From: Laceyella tengchongensis
GTDB taxonomy: Bacteria; Bacillota; Bacilli; Thermoactinomycetales; Thermoactinomycetaceae
DNA: 64,000 nucleotides
Assembly (NCBI RefSeq): GCF_900182735.1
Contig: NZ_FXTU01000010.1
Location: 1 to 64,000, forward strand
Reading direction: 5' to 3'
Part shown: piece by piece, positions 46,674 through 54,916 of the stretch
Position numbering within the stretch: position 1 is the first letter of the stretch
Layout: every line of letters starts with the position of its first letter
Notes under the pieces: generated by a model
What the model was told of the DNA's origin: nothing
Databases searched by the model: none
Seen by the model: the letters and a program-made list of their open reading frames with translations, nothing else
Position numbers and translations under genes: made by a program

Positions 46674-46702
46674 TTGGCAGATGAGTCAAAACAGGTTATG
46701 AT
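46674..46702 (+). promoter_or_regulatory. Sigma-A promoter of the recA operon
   Basis: TTGGCA (46674-46679), 17 bases, TATGAT (46697-46702), 38 bases before the recA start. Confidence 0.75.
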
Positions 46703-46740
46703 GGGTATATGTGATTAAGCGGAAAGAGGAGGAACTGTGC

Positions 46741-47826
46741 ATGTCAGATCGTCGTCAGGCGTTAGAAATGGCACTTAGACAAATAGAAAAGCAATTTGGC
46801 AAAGGCTCAATCATGCGGATGGGGGAAGAAACCACTCCACAAGTGGAGACGATTTCCAGTGGGGCGCTGGCTCTGGATATCGCTCTGGGTGTTGGCGGAT
46901 ATCCACGGGGTCGGATTATCGAAGTGTATGGACCTGAGTCTTCCGGTAAGACCACTGTCGCTTTGCATGCGATTGCCGAAGTGCAACGCGTAGGAGGGAC
47001 TGCGGCTTTCATTGATGCGGAACACGCGTTGGACCCTGTATATGCGCAAAAATTGGGTGTTAACATCAATGAGTTGTTGTTGTCCCAACCAGACACGGGG
47101 GAACAAGCGCTGGAGATCGCCGAAGCGTTGGTGCGTAGTGGAGCCGTGGACATCATCATTATCGACTCTGTAGCGGCATTGGTGCCGAAAGCGGAAATCG
47201 AAGGGGAGATGGGTGACTCTCATGTCGGCTTGCAAGCCCGTTTGATGTCCCAGGCGTTGCGCAAGCTTTCAGGAGCGATCAACAAGTCCAAAACCATCGC
47301 CATCTTCATCAACCAAATTCGTGAAAAAGTGGGTATCATGTTCGGCAACCCAGAGACGACACCGGGTGGACGGGCCCTGAAATTCTATTCCAGCGTTCGC
47401 CTGGAAGTGCGCCGCCAAGAGACGATCAAACAAGGAACGGACATGGTCGGTAACCGGACCAAAATCAAAGTAGTTAAAAACAAGGTCGCACCTCCGTTTA
47501 AGCAAGCGGAAGTGGATATCATGTTCGGCGAGGGGATTTCCAAAGAGGGAAGCGTACTTGACATCGCGGCTGAACTGGACATTGTCAATAAGAGCGGAGC
47601 ATGGTATTCCTTCGAGGGGGATCGCCTCGGACAGGGCCGTGAAAACGCGAAGCAGTTCCTCAAGGATCACCCAGAAATCTCAGTGAAGATTGAAAATCGA
47701 ATTCGTGCGCACCACGACCTGCCCCTGACACGAGTCGAAGAGAAACCGGCAGAGCCGGCCAAGGAAGAGAAGCGCGGCCGCAAGTCGAAAGAAAAAGAGG
47801 AGACCGCTCCTTCTCTTGAGGTGTGA
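46741..47826 (+). CDS. recA: RecA recombinase
   Basis: Forms ATP-dependent filaments on single-stranded DNA, drives strand exchange and triggers LexA cleavage. 361 residues from ATG 46741 (GAGGAGG upstream; the 46711 start is rejected). Walker A GPESSGKTT, Walker B IIIIDSVAALVP, and the DNA-binding loops including NQIREKVGIMFGNPETTPGG are intact. It ends in a charged tail rich in Lys and Glu. recX follows after 18 bases without a terminator. Confidence 0.98.
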   Translation: MSDRRQALEMALRQIEKQFGKGSIMRMGEETTPQVETISSGALALDIALGVGGYPRGRIIEVYGPESSGKTTVALHAIAEVQRVGGTAAFIDAEHALDPVYAQKLGVNINELLLSQPDTGEQALEIAEALVRSGAVDIIIIDSVAALVPKAEIEGEMGDSHVGLQARLMSQALRKLSGAINKSKTIAIFINQIREKVGIMFGNPETTPGGRALKFYSSVRLEVRRQETIKQGTDMVGNRTKIKVVKNKVAPPFKQAEVDIMFGEGISKEGSVLDIAAELDIVNKSGAWYSFEGDRLGQGRENAKQFLKDHPEISVKIENRIRAHHDLPLTRVEEKPAEPAKEEKRGRKSKEKEETAPSLEV

Positions 47827-47844
47827 GCTGAAGGGTGACCACAA

Positions 47845-48498
47845 GTGACCAATTACATCACCCGAATTGAGAAGTGTTCCAAGCAGGCGAAGCGTTACCG
47901 GATCTTCGTGGATGGGACTGAAGTTTGTTCTGTCCACGAAGATGTGCTGGTCAAATTCCATTTGTACAAAGGGATGGAAATGGAGCCGTCCCAATTGGAA
48001 GAGTTGTTGCAAGCGGAAGAGTACAACAAGGTGAAGCAGGCCGTGATGCGGTATCTCTCTTACAAACCGCGCACGGTATACGAAGTGAAGCAACATCTCA
48101 AAGAGAAGGGGTATGAGGCGGCTTTGGGTGAACAGGCGATCAAGGAGATGGAAGCGCAGGGCTTCCTAGATGATCGCCAGTACGCCAAGAGCTGGGTAGC
48201 CGAACGGCATCGGCACAAAGGGTACGGCACGCTTCGTTTGCGTCAGGAATTGACCAAAAAAGGAGTAGCTTCATCTCATATTGATGAGGCGCTTGCAGAG
48301 ATGGACGAAGAAGAACAGCGCCAGCTGGCAATGAAGATTGCCGAACGGCGCTATCTTCGTATATGCGGAGAACCTTGGCCGACGATTGAGCGCAGATTGG
48401 GGCAGTATTTGTTACGGCAAGGTTATCCTGTATCGTTAGTGTATGAGATTTTACGGGAATTTCGCGATCGTGATGAAGCTGAAAAGGGGAATGGTTGA
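47845..48498 (+). CDS. recX: RecX, RecA regulator
   Basis: A 217-residue helical protein that modulates RecA filament growth. It has three-helix tandem repeats typical of RecX, with YLSYKPRTVYEVKQHLKEKG and GFLDDRQYAKSWVAER. GTG 47845 follows AAGGGTGA. The stop TGA shares a base with the ATG of the next gene, so translation is coupled to the nuclease gene. Confidence 0.94.
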   Translation: MTNYITRIEKCSKQAKRYRIFVDGTEVCSVHEDVLVKFHLYKGMEMEPSQLEELLQAEEYNKVKQAVMRYLSYKPRTVYEVKQHLKEKGYEAALGEQAIKEMEAQGFLDDRQYAKSWVAERHRHKGYGTLRLRQELTKKGVASSHIDEALAEMDEEEQRQLAMKIAERRYLRICGEPWPTIERRLGQYLLRQGYPVSLVYEILREFRDRDEAEKGNG

Positions 48499-49478
48499 TG
48501 CGGATTTTATATTTTACTGACACGCATATCCGGGGAACCTCTCCGCGCAGCCGAACGGATGACTTTCAACTCACCATCCGGCGCAAGATTGAGGAAGTGA
48601 TTGAAATCGCCGAACGGGAACAGGTCGATTTCGTATTACATGGGGGCGATGTGTTTGACCGCCCCAACCTGTCCCCGGCCGTTGTGCGCGAGTTTGCGCA
48701 AGTGTTTCGTCGGTTTCGCGCACCGATTTACGCCATTGCTGGCAACCATGATATCTACGGTCACAATCCAAGCACGATTGAACGCACCATGTTGGGCTTG
48801 CTGGATGCATTTGGCACGATTCGGCTGATTAGCGATGGACAGAAGGTCAAGCTGGAGAAAGATGGTTTGGTCGTCCAACTCAGCGGGCAACCTTTTCATT
48901 ATGATTTGGATAAGCGGGATGTTCATTTGGATTACCATGTGGAAAACGAATGCGAAGCGGCCTACTGCATTCACATGGTGCATGGCATGCTGGTGGATCG
49001 CGCGTTGCCGGACGGGGTACCGCATACCATGGTGGGGGATGTTTGGTGTGACACGGTGGACATTTTATTGACCGGCCATTACCATGCGGGATTTCCGTTG
49101 CAACACCGCGCCGGCAAATATATTGTCAATCCGGGGGCGCTGGCCCGCATCAATAACCACCCGTCGGAAATCAAGCGGATGCCACAAGTCGCCTTGATCG
49201 AACTGGGCGAGTCGATTCAAATCAGCCTGATTCCCCTTCGTTCGGCCACAAGCGGAGAAGAGGTGCTGGATCGTTCCTATATTGAGAAGAACATGTACCG
49301 GCAGGAGCAACTGGCTTCTTTCGTCCAACAGATCCGCTCTGCAACGGACTTTCAAGCGGTGGACGTGATGGATATCATCGACGAAATCTCCCGCCTCAAC
49401 GGGATAGACGAAGAAGTCAAATTTGAAGCCCAACGGCGGATCGCCATTGAACAAGAGAAAGGAGAGGCCGGGCATTGA
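48498..49478 (+). CDS. SbcD/Mre11-like DNA metallophosphoesterase
   Basis: A 326-residue calcineurin-fold phosphoesterase. All active-site motifs are visible: DTH (8-10), GGDVFD (49-54), GNHD (82-85), the histidine in MVHGML, and GHYH. It is shorter than canonical SbcD (about 380-400). Residues past about 255 form a helical tail (RQEQLASFVQQI onward), the position where Mre11 proteins bind Rad50 coils. The next three genes encode a divided Rad50-like ATPase, so it is likely the nuclease subunit of that complex. It overlaps recX by one base and the next gene by four. Confidence 0.9.
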   Translation: MRILYFTDTHIRGTSPRSRTDDFQLTIRRKIEEVIEIAEREQVDFVLHGGDVFDRPNLSPAVVREFAQVFRRFRAPIYAIAGNHDIYGHNPSTIERTMLGLLDAFGTIRLISDGQKVKLEKDGLVVQLSGQPFHYDLDKRDVHLDYHVENECEAAYCIHMVHGMLVDRALPDGVPHTMVGDVWCDTVDILLTGHYHAGFPLQHRAGKYIVNPGALARINNHPSEIKRMPQVALIELGESIQISLIPLRSATSGEEVLDRSYIEKNMYRQEQLASFVQQIRSATDFQAVDVMDIIDEISRLNGIDEEVKFEAQRRIAIEQEKGEAGH

Positions 49479-50923
49479 GCACCTTTAAGAAGTTGGTGAT
49501 CGAAAACTTCCAGTCGCATCAGCATACAACGATTGATTTTTCGGATGGGTTAAACGTGTTTGTAGGCGCGTCTGACAGTGGGAAAAGCGCCATCTTGCGG
49601 GCCATCCGTTGGGTGCTGTTCAATGTACCGCGCGGCTCAGATTACATCCGGAGCGGTGCCAAAGAATGCCGGGTCAGCTTAACCTTTGCCGACGGGACGG
49701 AAGTGGTGCGGGTGCGCAGTACTTCTGTCAATCGTTATCTGTTGCGAAAGCCAGGCGAAGAAGAACAGGTATTTGAGGGATTCGGCAACATGGTACCTCA
49801 AGAAATCGTCGACGCTCATGGCATTGAGCCGATCAAGCTGGATCAAAAGGAATTGTATGTCCACTTTGGCACCCAATTGGAGAGCCCGTTTCTTTTGTTT
49901 GAATCCAACCAGAATAAAGCCAAGACAATCGGGCGGATCAGTGGGGCGCATCTGATCGATTACGCTTTGAAAAAAGCGAGCGCCGACCGTCAGCAGATAA
50001 ATGCTCAGATCAAACAGCTCGAGCAATCCCGGGACGAGATCAAAGAAAAACTGCAACCGTATGAAAACATTGCGGAGTTGGAAGAACAAGTGTCGCTTGC
50101 GGAAGAGGCTTTCAGCAAGGCGACGGAGCTGAAAGCGCTGTGCGAACGGTTGCGCAAGGCCCAAGAGCAGTTAGGGCTCCTTGGCATGGCCAAAGCGGGA
50201 ACGGAGCAATTTATCGCTAGCTTGCGCCAGTTGCCCGAAGCGGAGAGAATCGTCCAACAACTGGAGACGCAGAAGTTTCGATACCGCTTGTTGACAAGAG
50301 CCTATGAGCAATGGGGGCGTTTGCGTCTGGAAAAGGAGAAAGTGAGCCGCATCATCGAGGCCGCTGCTTCCTTGCCGAGATTGGAAACGGAGCTGGATTC
50401 GTTAAAACAGCGTCATGATCGCCTGGTTCGTTATGTCGAAAGCAAACGCAAATGGGACGAGCATCATGCCGAACGCCTGCGTTTGGAGAATCGCTTGCAA
50501 GCATTGGTGCATGTCCGTGATGCGGACCAGGCAGTCGGACATCTTCAAAAACAGGCAGAGCGCTTGGCTAGACTGGTGCAATTGCAACGGAGATGGAAGC
50601 TTATTCAGCAAGAGAGCGATCAATGGAAACGTATCATCGACCGCAATGAGCGGGTTCCGGCAGTGTGGCAAGAGATGCTCCCCGCTTTGTCCATGAAGAA
50701 GGTGCGGTTAAACCGATTGGTCGAATTGTATAAGCAATGGTCGGATGTGTCGAGGAGGGTGCAGATTGGCAAGGCGTTTTGCCGCGACAAAAAAGAAGAG
50801 ATCAAGCGGTTGACCGAGGAACTGGCCGCTCATATGAAGCGGTTGGGCAATTGTCCGATGTGCAAACGGCCGATTGAAGAACATGACATGGAACACTTGA
50901 TCAACGAATATTTGGGAGGGTAG
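49475..50923 (+). CDS. N-terminal half of a split Rad50/SbcC-like ATPase with zinc hook
   Basis: 482 residues from TTG 49475, in a TTGA overlap with the nuclease gene and behind GGAGAGG. Residues 1-160 are an ABC-ATPase N-lobe: Walker A GASDSGKS (31-38) and a Q-loop region near LDQKELYVHFGTQ. Residues about 170-450 are charged and heptad-rich, an ascending coiled coil. CPMC (460-463) is a zinc-hook CxxC, and the protein ends 19 residues later. The signature, Walker B and C-lobe are absent here but appear in the protein two genes downstream, so two polypeptides together make one ATPase head. Confidence 0.88.
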   Translation: MSTFKKLVIENFQSHQHTTIDFSDGLNVFVGASDSGKSAILRAIRWVLFNVPRGSDYIRSGAKECRVSLTFADGTEVVRVRSTSVNRYLLRKPGEEEQVFEGFGNMVPQEIVDAHGIEPIKLDQKELYVHFGTQLESPFLLFESNQNKAKTIGRISGAHLIDYALKKASADRQQINAQIKQLEQSRDEIKEKLQPYENIAELEEQVSLAEEAFSKATELKALCERLRKAQEQLGLLGMAKAGTEQFIASLRQLPEAERIVQQLETQKFRYRLLTRAYEQWGRLRLEKEKVSRIIEAAASLPRLETELDSLKQRHDRLVRYVESKRKWDEHHAERLRLENRLQALVHVRDADQAVGHLQKQAERLARLVQLQRRWKLIQQESDQWKRIIDRNERVPAVWQEMLPALSMKKVRLNRLVELYKQWSDVSRRVQIGKAFCRDKKEEIKRLTEELAAHMKRLGNCPMCKRPIEEHDMEHLINEYLGG

Positions 50924-50927
50924 ACCC

Positions 50928-51173
50928 ATGAACGATATTGAAAAAAGCATCGAGTTGTTGCGGGCGCAAACGGAAAAAGCGAAAAACGAGCTTTTGAAAG
51001 CGGAGGGAAAGCTGGAGAGCCTGATGCGCAACGAAGAGGAGATCATCAAAGAAGTACGTGAATTGGGAGTGGAGCCGGAGCAATTGGAGGAAGAAATCCG
51101 GCGCTTGGAAAAAGAGATCAATGAAGAGCTGCAAAAGGCGTGGGGCTATTTACCGCAGGAGCTGAGAAAGTAA
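50928..51173 (+). CDS. 81-residue coiled-coil protein of the split Rad50 module
   Basis: An almost wholly helical, charged protein with heptad pattern (IEKSIELLRAQTEKAKNELL; EEEIRRLEKEINEELQKA) broken by a short GVEPEQ turn, suggesting a helical hairpin. It has no enzymatic motif. GGGAGGG precedes ATG 50928. It lies four bases after the N-half gene and one base before the C-half gene. It may stand in for part of the descending coil missing from the C-half (inference). Confidence 0.8.
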   Translation: MNDIEKSIELLRAQTEKAKNELLKAEGKLESLMRNEEEIIKEVRELGVEPEQLEEEIRRLEKEINEELQKAWGYLPQELRK

Positions 51174-51174
51174 T

Positions 51175-51849
51175 ATGACCGAGTCTTCGTTTACCCAATT
51201 GAAAGAAGCGTTGTCCCGTGCTAGAAACGAGTTGATTGTGCGCAAATCGGAACGTGACTTATATTTGGGGCAATTGAAACAAACAGAAGAGCGGTGGCAA
51301 GTGTGCCTCAATGAGCGCGATTTGCTGGAAAAAGTGCGGGTGCTGTTCCAATTGTCGGCGGAACACGCCCGCGAGCAGGCAAAACAACAATTGGAGACAC
51401 TGGTTACCAATGCGTTGAAATACGTCTTTGGGTCGGCGTTTCGATTTGAGATTGAATTGAAGGACCATGGCGGGACGCCGACGGCTGAATTTTACGTCGT
51501 CTCGACTTGGGACGGGCAAGAAATTAAAAACAGGCCACAAGAAGCCCGGGGTGGGGGCATTGTGGACATCGTCTCGCTGGCTTTGCGCATCGCGCTGATT
51601 GAAACGGTGAAACCGCGATTGAGCGGACCGATTATTCTCGATGAGCCGGGTAAGCATGTGAGTGAAGATTATATCGTCCCGATGATTGAGTTTCTAAAGT
51701 CGGTCGGGGAGACCTTTGGACGGCAAGTGATTTTGGTGACCCATAACATCCATTTGACGGAATCGGCCGATGCGGCTTACTTTGTGCGCTTGCAAGGCGG
51801 AAAATCAGTTGTTGAACAAAGCGGTCGCCTTGACAATGGGATTGCATAA
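51175..51849 (+). CDS. C-terminal half of a split Rad50/SbcC-like ATPase
   Basis: 224 residues. The first 80 are helical, charged and coil-like. The ABC C-lobe follows: an atypical signature ARGGG leading into IVDIVSLALRIAL (124-140), Walker B with catalytic acid IILDEP (153-158), D-loop region KHVSED, and the switch histidine VTHN (188-191). There is no Walker A, which is supplied by the protein encoded at 49475. AGGAGCTGAG precedes ATG 51175. It is the last gene before a hairpin and a terminator. Confidence 0.88.
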   Translation: MTESSFTQLKEALSRARNELIVRKSERDLYLGQLKQTEERWQVCLNERDLLEKVRVLFQLSAEHAREQAKQQLETLVTNALKYVFGSAFRFEIELKDHGGTPTAEFYVVSTWDGQEIKNRPQEARGGGIVDIVSLALRIALIETVKPRLSGPIILDEPGKHVSEDYIVPMIEFLKSVGETFGRQVILVTHNIHLTESADAAYFVRLQGGKSVVEQSGRLDNGIA

Positions 51850-51865
51850 ATAATACAATTGACTT

Positions 51866-51895
51866 GTGTCTTTGCCTCTCTTGGGGCAAAGACAC
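51866..51895 (+). other. Hairpin after the split Rad50 genes
   Basis: GTGTCTTTGCC pairs perfectly with GGCAAAGACAC (11 bp) around an 8-base loop. No T-run follows; it may stabilise the mRNA 3' end. Confidence 0.6.
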
Positions 51896-52000
51896 CCTGA
51901 TTCCAACTGAAAACGTTTGTTAGTAAAGTGGAAAATGGTTCTAGCTGGTTTTTTCCAGCCTTCACCTGGTATAGCAAGACATGACGACGGACTACAAGCG

Positions 52001-52028
52001 AAGACCGAGTTCATCGGTCTTGTTTTTC
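52001..52028 (+). terminator. Terminator before rny
   Basis: AAGACCGA pairs with TCGGTCTT around GTTCA and is followed by GTTTTTC. This is the first convincing intrinsic terminator after recA. Confidence 0.75.
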
Positions 52029-52061
52029 TAAATAGAAAAAGAGGAGGTGAGCGAAGGAACG

Positions 52062-53606
52062 ATGGTGTTTGAACCGATTGACATCATTCTGCTGTTTGCC
52101 TCTCTCGGAGTCGGACTCGGTGCGGGATACTGGATGAGGAAAACGGCAGCAGAAGCAAGAATCGGAAGCGCCGAGAAGGAAGCTGCCGAGATCATAGAGA
52201 AAGCTGACAAAGAAGCAGAAGCGCTCAAAAAAGAGAAGATCTTTGAAGCGCGGGATGAAGCGCATCGCCTGCGGAGTGAAGCGGAAAAAGAGATTCGCGA
52301 GCAACGCAACGAATTGCAACGAATCGAACGCCGGTTAAATCAAAAAGAAGAGACGCTCGAACGCAAGCAACATGCAATTGAACAGCGTGAAGATGAACTG
52401 AACGGAAAAGAAAAGGAAATAGGATTACGCCAACAAGAGATTGATGAGCTATACCAGGAACAGAGAAAAGAAATGGAACGGATATCTGGATTAACCACCG
52501 AAGAAGCGAGACAGCTCATTCTGGCGAAAGTGGAGAATGAGATGCGTCATGAAACCGCGCAAATCATCAAAGAGATGGAACAGCAAGCGATCGAAGAAGG
52601 AGATCGACGGGCTCGCCGGATCTTGTCGTTGGCGATCCAACGGTGCGCGGCGGATCACGTGGCGGAAACGACCGTCTCCGTCGTGTCCTTGCCAAATGAT
52701 GAAATGAAAGGACGAATCATCGGTCGGGAAGGGCGCAATATCCGCACATTGGAAACTTTGACCGGGATCGACCTCATCATTGATGATACGCCGGAAGCCG
52801 TCATCTTGTCAGGGTTTGACCCGATTCGCCGTGAAGTGGCCCGCGTGGCGCTGGAAAAATTGGTTGCCGACGGACGTATTCATCCGGCGCGAATCGAAGA
52901 GATGGTGGAAAAGTCACGCCGCGATGTGGACGAGCGCATCCGCGAATATGGGGAGCAAGCCACATTTGAAACGGGCGTGCACGGTTTGCATCCAGATTTG
53001 ATCAAGATCATCGGCCGATTGAAATTCCGAACAAGTTACGGACAGAATGTGTTGAAGCATTCGATGGAGGTAGCCCATCTGTCAGGATTGTTGGCGGCTG
53101 AGCTGGGTGAAGATATTCACTTGGCGAAGCGAGCAGGGCTGTTGCATGATATCGGTAAAGCGATCGACCATGAAATCGAAGGGTCGCACGTGGATATCGG
53201 TGTCGAATTGGCTAAGAAATACAATGAGCATCCCATTGTTATCAACAGCATCGCTTCCCACCACGGGGACTGTGAAGCGACCAGCGTGATCGCGGTTTTG
53301 GTTAGGGCGGCAGATGCGTTGTCCGCGGCCAGACCGGGGGCGCGGAGAGAAACGCTGGAAGCGTACATCAAACGTTTGGAAAAGCTGGAGGAAATCTGCG
53401 AGTCTTTTGATGGTGTGGAGAAATCATATGCCATTCAAGCTGGACGGGAAGTGCGGATCATAGTGAAGCCGGACGAAGTGGATGACGCAGAAGCGACGCG
53501 GTTGGCCCGTGAAATCACGAAGCAAATCGAAAACCAACTGGACTATCCCGGCCATATCAAAGTAACGGTCATCCGGGAAACGAGATCGGTTGAGTACGCG
53601 AAATAA
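52062..53606 (+). CDS. rny: Ribonuclease Y
   Basis: A membrane-anchored endoribonuclease that starts bulk mRNA decay. 514 residues from ATG 52062 (GTG 52047 is possible but lies inside the AGGAGG site). One N-terminal membrane helix, a long coiled coil (about 30-190), a KH domain with GRIIGREGRNIRTLE, and an HD phosphohydrolase domain with LLHDIGKAID. RicA, encoded at 62.7 kb, is a known partner that directs RNase Y processing. Confidence 0.96.
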   Translation: MVFEPIDIILLFASLGVGLGAGYWMRKTAAEARIGSAEKEAAEIIEKADKEAEALKKEKIFEARDEAHRLRSEAEKEIREQRNELQRIERRLNQKEETLERKQHAIEQREDELNGKEKEIGLRQQEIDELYQEQRKEMERISGLTTEEARQLILAKVENEMRHETAQIIKEMEQQAIEEGDRRARRILSLAIQRCAADHVAETTVSVVSLPNDEMKGRIIGREGRNIRTLETLTGIDLIIDDTPEAVILSGFDPIRREVARVALEKLVADGRIHPARIEEMVEKSRRDVDERIREYGEQATFETGVHGLHPDLIKIIGRLKFRTSYGQNVLKHSMEVAHLSGLLAAELGEDIHLAKRAGLLHDIGKAIDHEIEGSHVDIGVELAKKYNEHPIVINSIASHHGDCEATSVIAVLVRAADALSAARPGARRETLEAYIKRLEKLEEICESFDGVEKSYAIQAGREVRIIVKPDEVDDAEATRLAREITKQIENQLDYPGHIKVTVIRETRSVEYAK

Positions 53607-53633
53607 AGTGGCCTTTGGGCCGCTTTATTTTTT
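53601..53633 (+). terminator. Terminator overlapping the rny stop codon
   Basis: AAATAAAG.GGCC pairs with GGCC.CTTTATTT around TTTG and is followed by T residues. The rny stop lies in the left arm. It separates rny from ymdB. Confidence 0.82.
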
Positions 53634-53661
53634 ACAAAGAGTTTGGAGGCTCAAACCATAT

Positions 53662-54459
53662 ATGAGAGTATTAATGATCGGCGATGTAGTGGGCAACATT
53701 GGTCGCCAAACACTAAAGACATATTTACCAAAACTGAAGCAAATGTACTCACCTGATGCGATTGTGGTTAACGGTGAAAACGCGGCCGCCAACGGACGTG
53801 GCATTCAACGCGCGATTGTGCGCGAATGGCTCGATGCCGGGATCGACTGTGTCACACTGGGAAACCATGCTTGGGGGCAAGGGGAAGTCTTTGACTTTAT
53901 CGATGAGGAAGCCCATTTGATCCGACCAGCGAACTTTCCGGAAGGCACCCCCGGAAAAGGCATGACTGTCTTGTCAACAAAAGGGGGAAAACTGGCGGTT
54001 ATCAACTTGATGGGAAGAGCGTACATGGAATCGGCGCTTGATTGCCCGTTCCGCACCGCCGACCGCCTGTTGCAACAACTTTCGCACAATACCTATATCC
54101 TGATCGATTTTCACGCGGAGACGACGTCTGAAAAGCAGGCGTTTGCCTGGTATGTCGATGGCAGAGTGTCAGCGGTGGTTGGCACGCACACCCATGTGCA
54201 GACAGCGGATGAAAAGATTCTGCCCAAAGGGACGGGATATTTGACAGATGTGGGCATGGTGGGCCCATACGACAGCGTGATCGGTATGGAAAGAACAGCG
54301 GTAATCAAACGATTTGTCACGCAGCTACCTGTGCGCTTTGAAGTGGCGAAGGGCAGAACGCAATTCAATGCCGTGTTATTTGACTTTGATAAAGAAACAA
54401 AGAAAGCGAAAAAAATTAAACGGATTCGGATAGATGATGATATGCCTCTTATCGGTTGA
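53662..54459 (+). CDS. ymdB: YmdB metallophosphoesterase
   Basis: 265 residues, a dimetal phosphodiesterase acting on 2',3'-cyclic nucleotides and needed for biofilm-type gene expression in B. subtilis. Metal-site motifs: MIGDVVGNIGRQ, NGENAA, GNHAWG, DFHAET and GTHTHVQT. ATG 53662 is chosen by homology; GGAGG lies upstream at slightly long spacing. Confidence 0.94.
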   Translation: MRVLMIGDVVGNIGRQTLKTYLPKLKQMYSPDAIVVNGENAAANGRGIQRAIVREWLDAGIDCVTLGNHAWGQGEVFDFIDEEAHLIRPANFPEGTPGKGMTVLSTKGGKLAVINLMGRAYMESALDCPFRTADRLLQQLSHNTYILIDFHAETTSEKQAFAWYVDGRVSAVVGTHTHVQTADEKILPKGTGYLTDVGMVGPYDSVIGMERTAVIKRFVTQLPVRFEVAKGRTQFNAVLFDFDKETKKAKKIKRIRIDDDMPLIG

Positions 54460-54507
54460 TTATAAATAAATTTATTTATGATTTTTTACCGGTATCTATG
54501 TAAATTA

Positions 54508-54536
54508 GAAGGAATTTTTATGTGTGGGTCGAATAG
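54508..54536 (+). promoter_or_regulatory. Sigma-H promoter of spoVS
   Basis: GAAGGAATT (54508-54516) fits the sigma-H -35 consensus RNAGGAWWW exactly. After 11 bases, GTCGAATAG fits the -10 RNNGAATWW at all but the last base. spoVS is a sigma-H gene in B. subtilis. Confidence 0.85.
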
Positions 54537-54580
54537 GATAGAAGTAGTGGACTCACTTCAACCATCGAGGAGGTACCTTC

Positions 54581-54841
54581 ATGGAAGTATTAAAAGTTTC
54601 AGCAAAATCCAATCCGAATTCTGTTGCTGGTGCACTCGCCGGGGTCTTGCGTGAACGTGGTCAAGCAGAGATGCAAGCAATTGGCGCAGGGGCGCTAAAT
54701 CAAGCTGTCAAAGCAGTTGCGATTGCACGAGGGTTTGTCGCGCCGAGTGGAATTGATCTTATCTGCATTCCAGCCTTTACGGATATTGTGATCGATGGTG
54801 AAGAGCGTACCGCGATTAAATTAATCGTGGAACCTCGATAA
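54581..54841 (+). CDS. spoVS: Stage V sporulation protein S
   Basis: An 86-residue protein highly conserved in spore formers and some non-spore formers, with the Alba-like fold (LKVSAKSNPNSVAGALAGVL; AIGAGALNQAVKAVAIARGF). It is needed for progress past stage V in Bacillus. GAGGAGG precedes ATG 54581. It is preceded by a sigma-H promoter and followed by a strong terminator. Confidence 0.97.
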   Translation: MEVLKVSAKSNPNSVAGALAGVLRERGQAEMQAIGAGALNQAVKAVAIARGFVAPSGIDLICIPAFTDIVIDGEERTAIKLIVEPR

Positions 54842-54862
54842 TTTATGGAAACAATATATTCG

Positions 54863-54899
54863 AAAAAACCTGTTTATTTTTATAGACAGGTTTTTTTTT
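54863..54899 (+). terminator. Terminator of spoVS
   Basis: AAAAAACCTGT pairs with GACAGGTTTTTT and ends in nine T. Confidence 0.93.
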
Positions 54900-54916
54900 A
54901 AGTGGAGGGAAATGGG

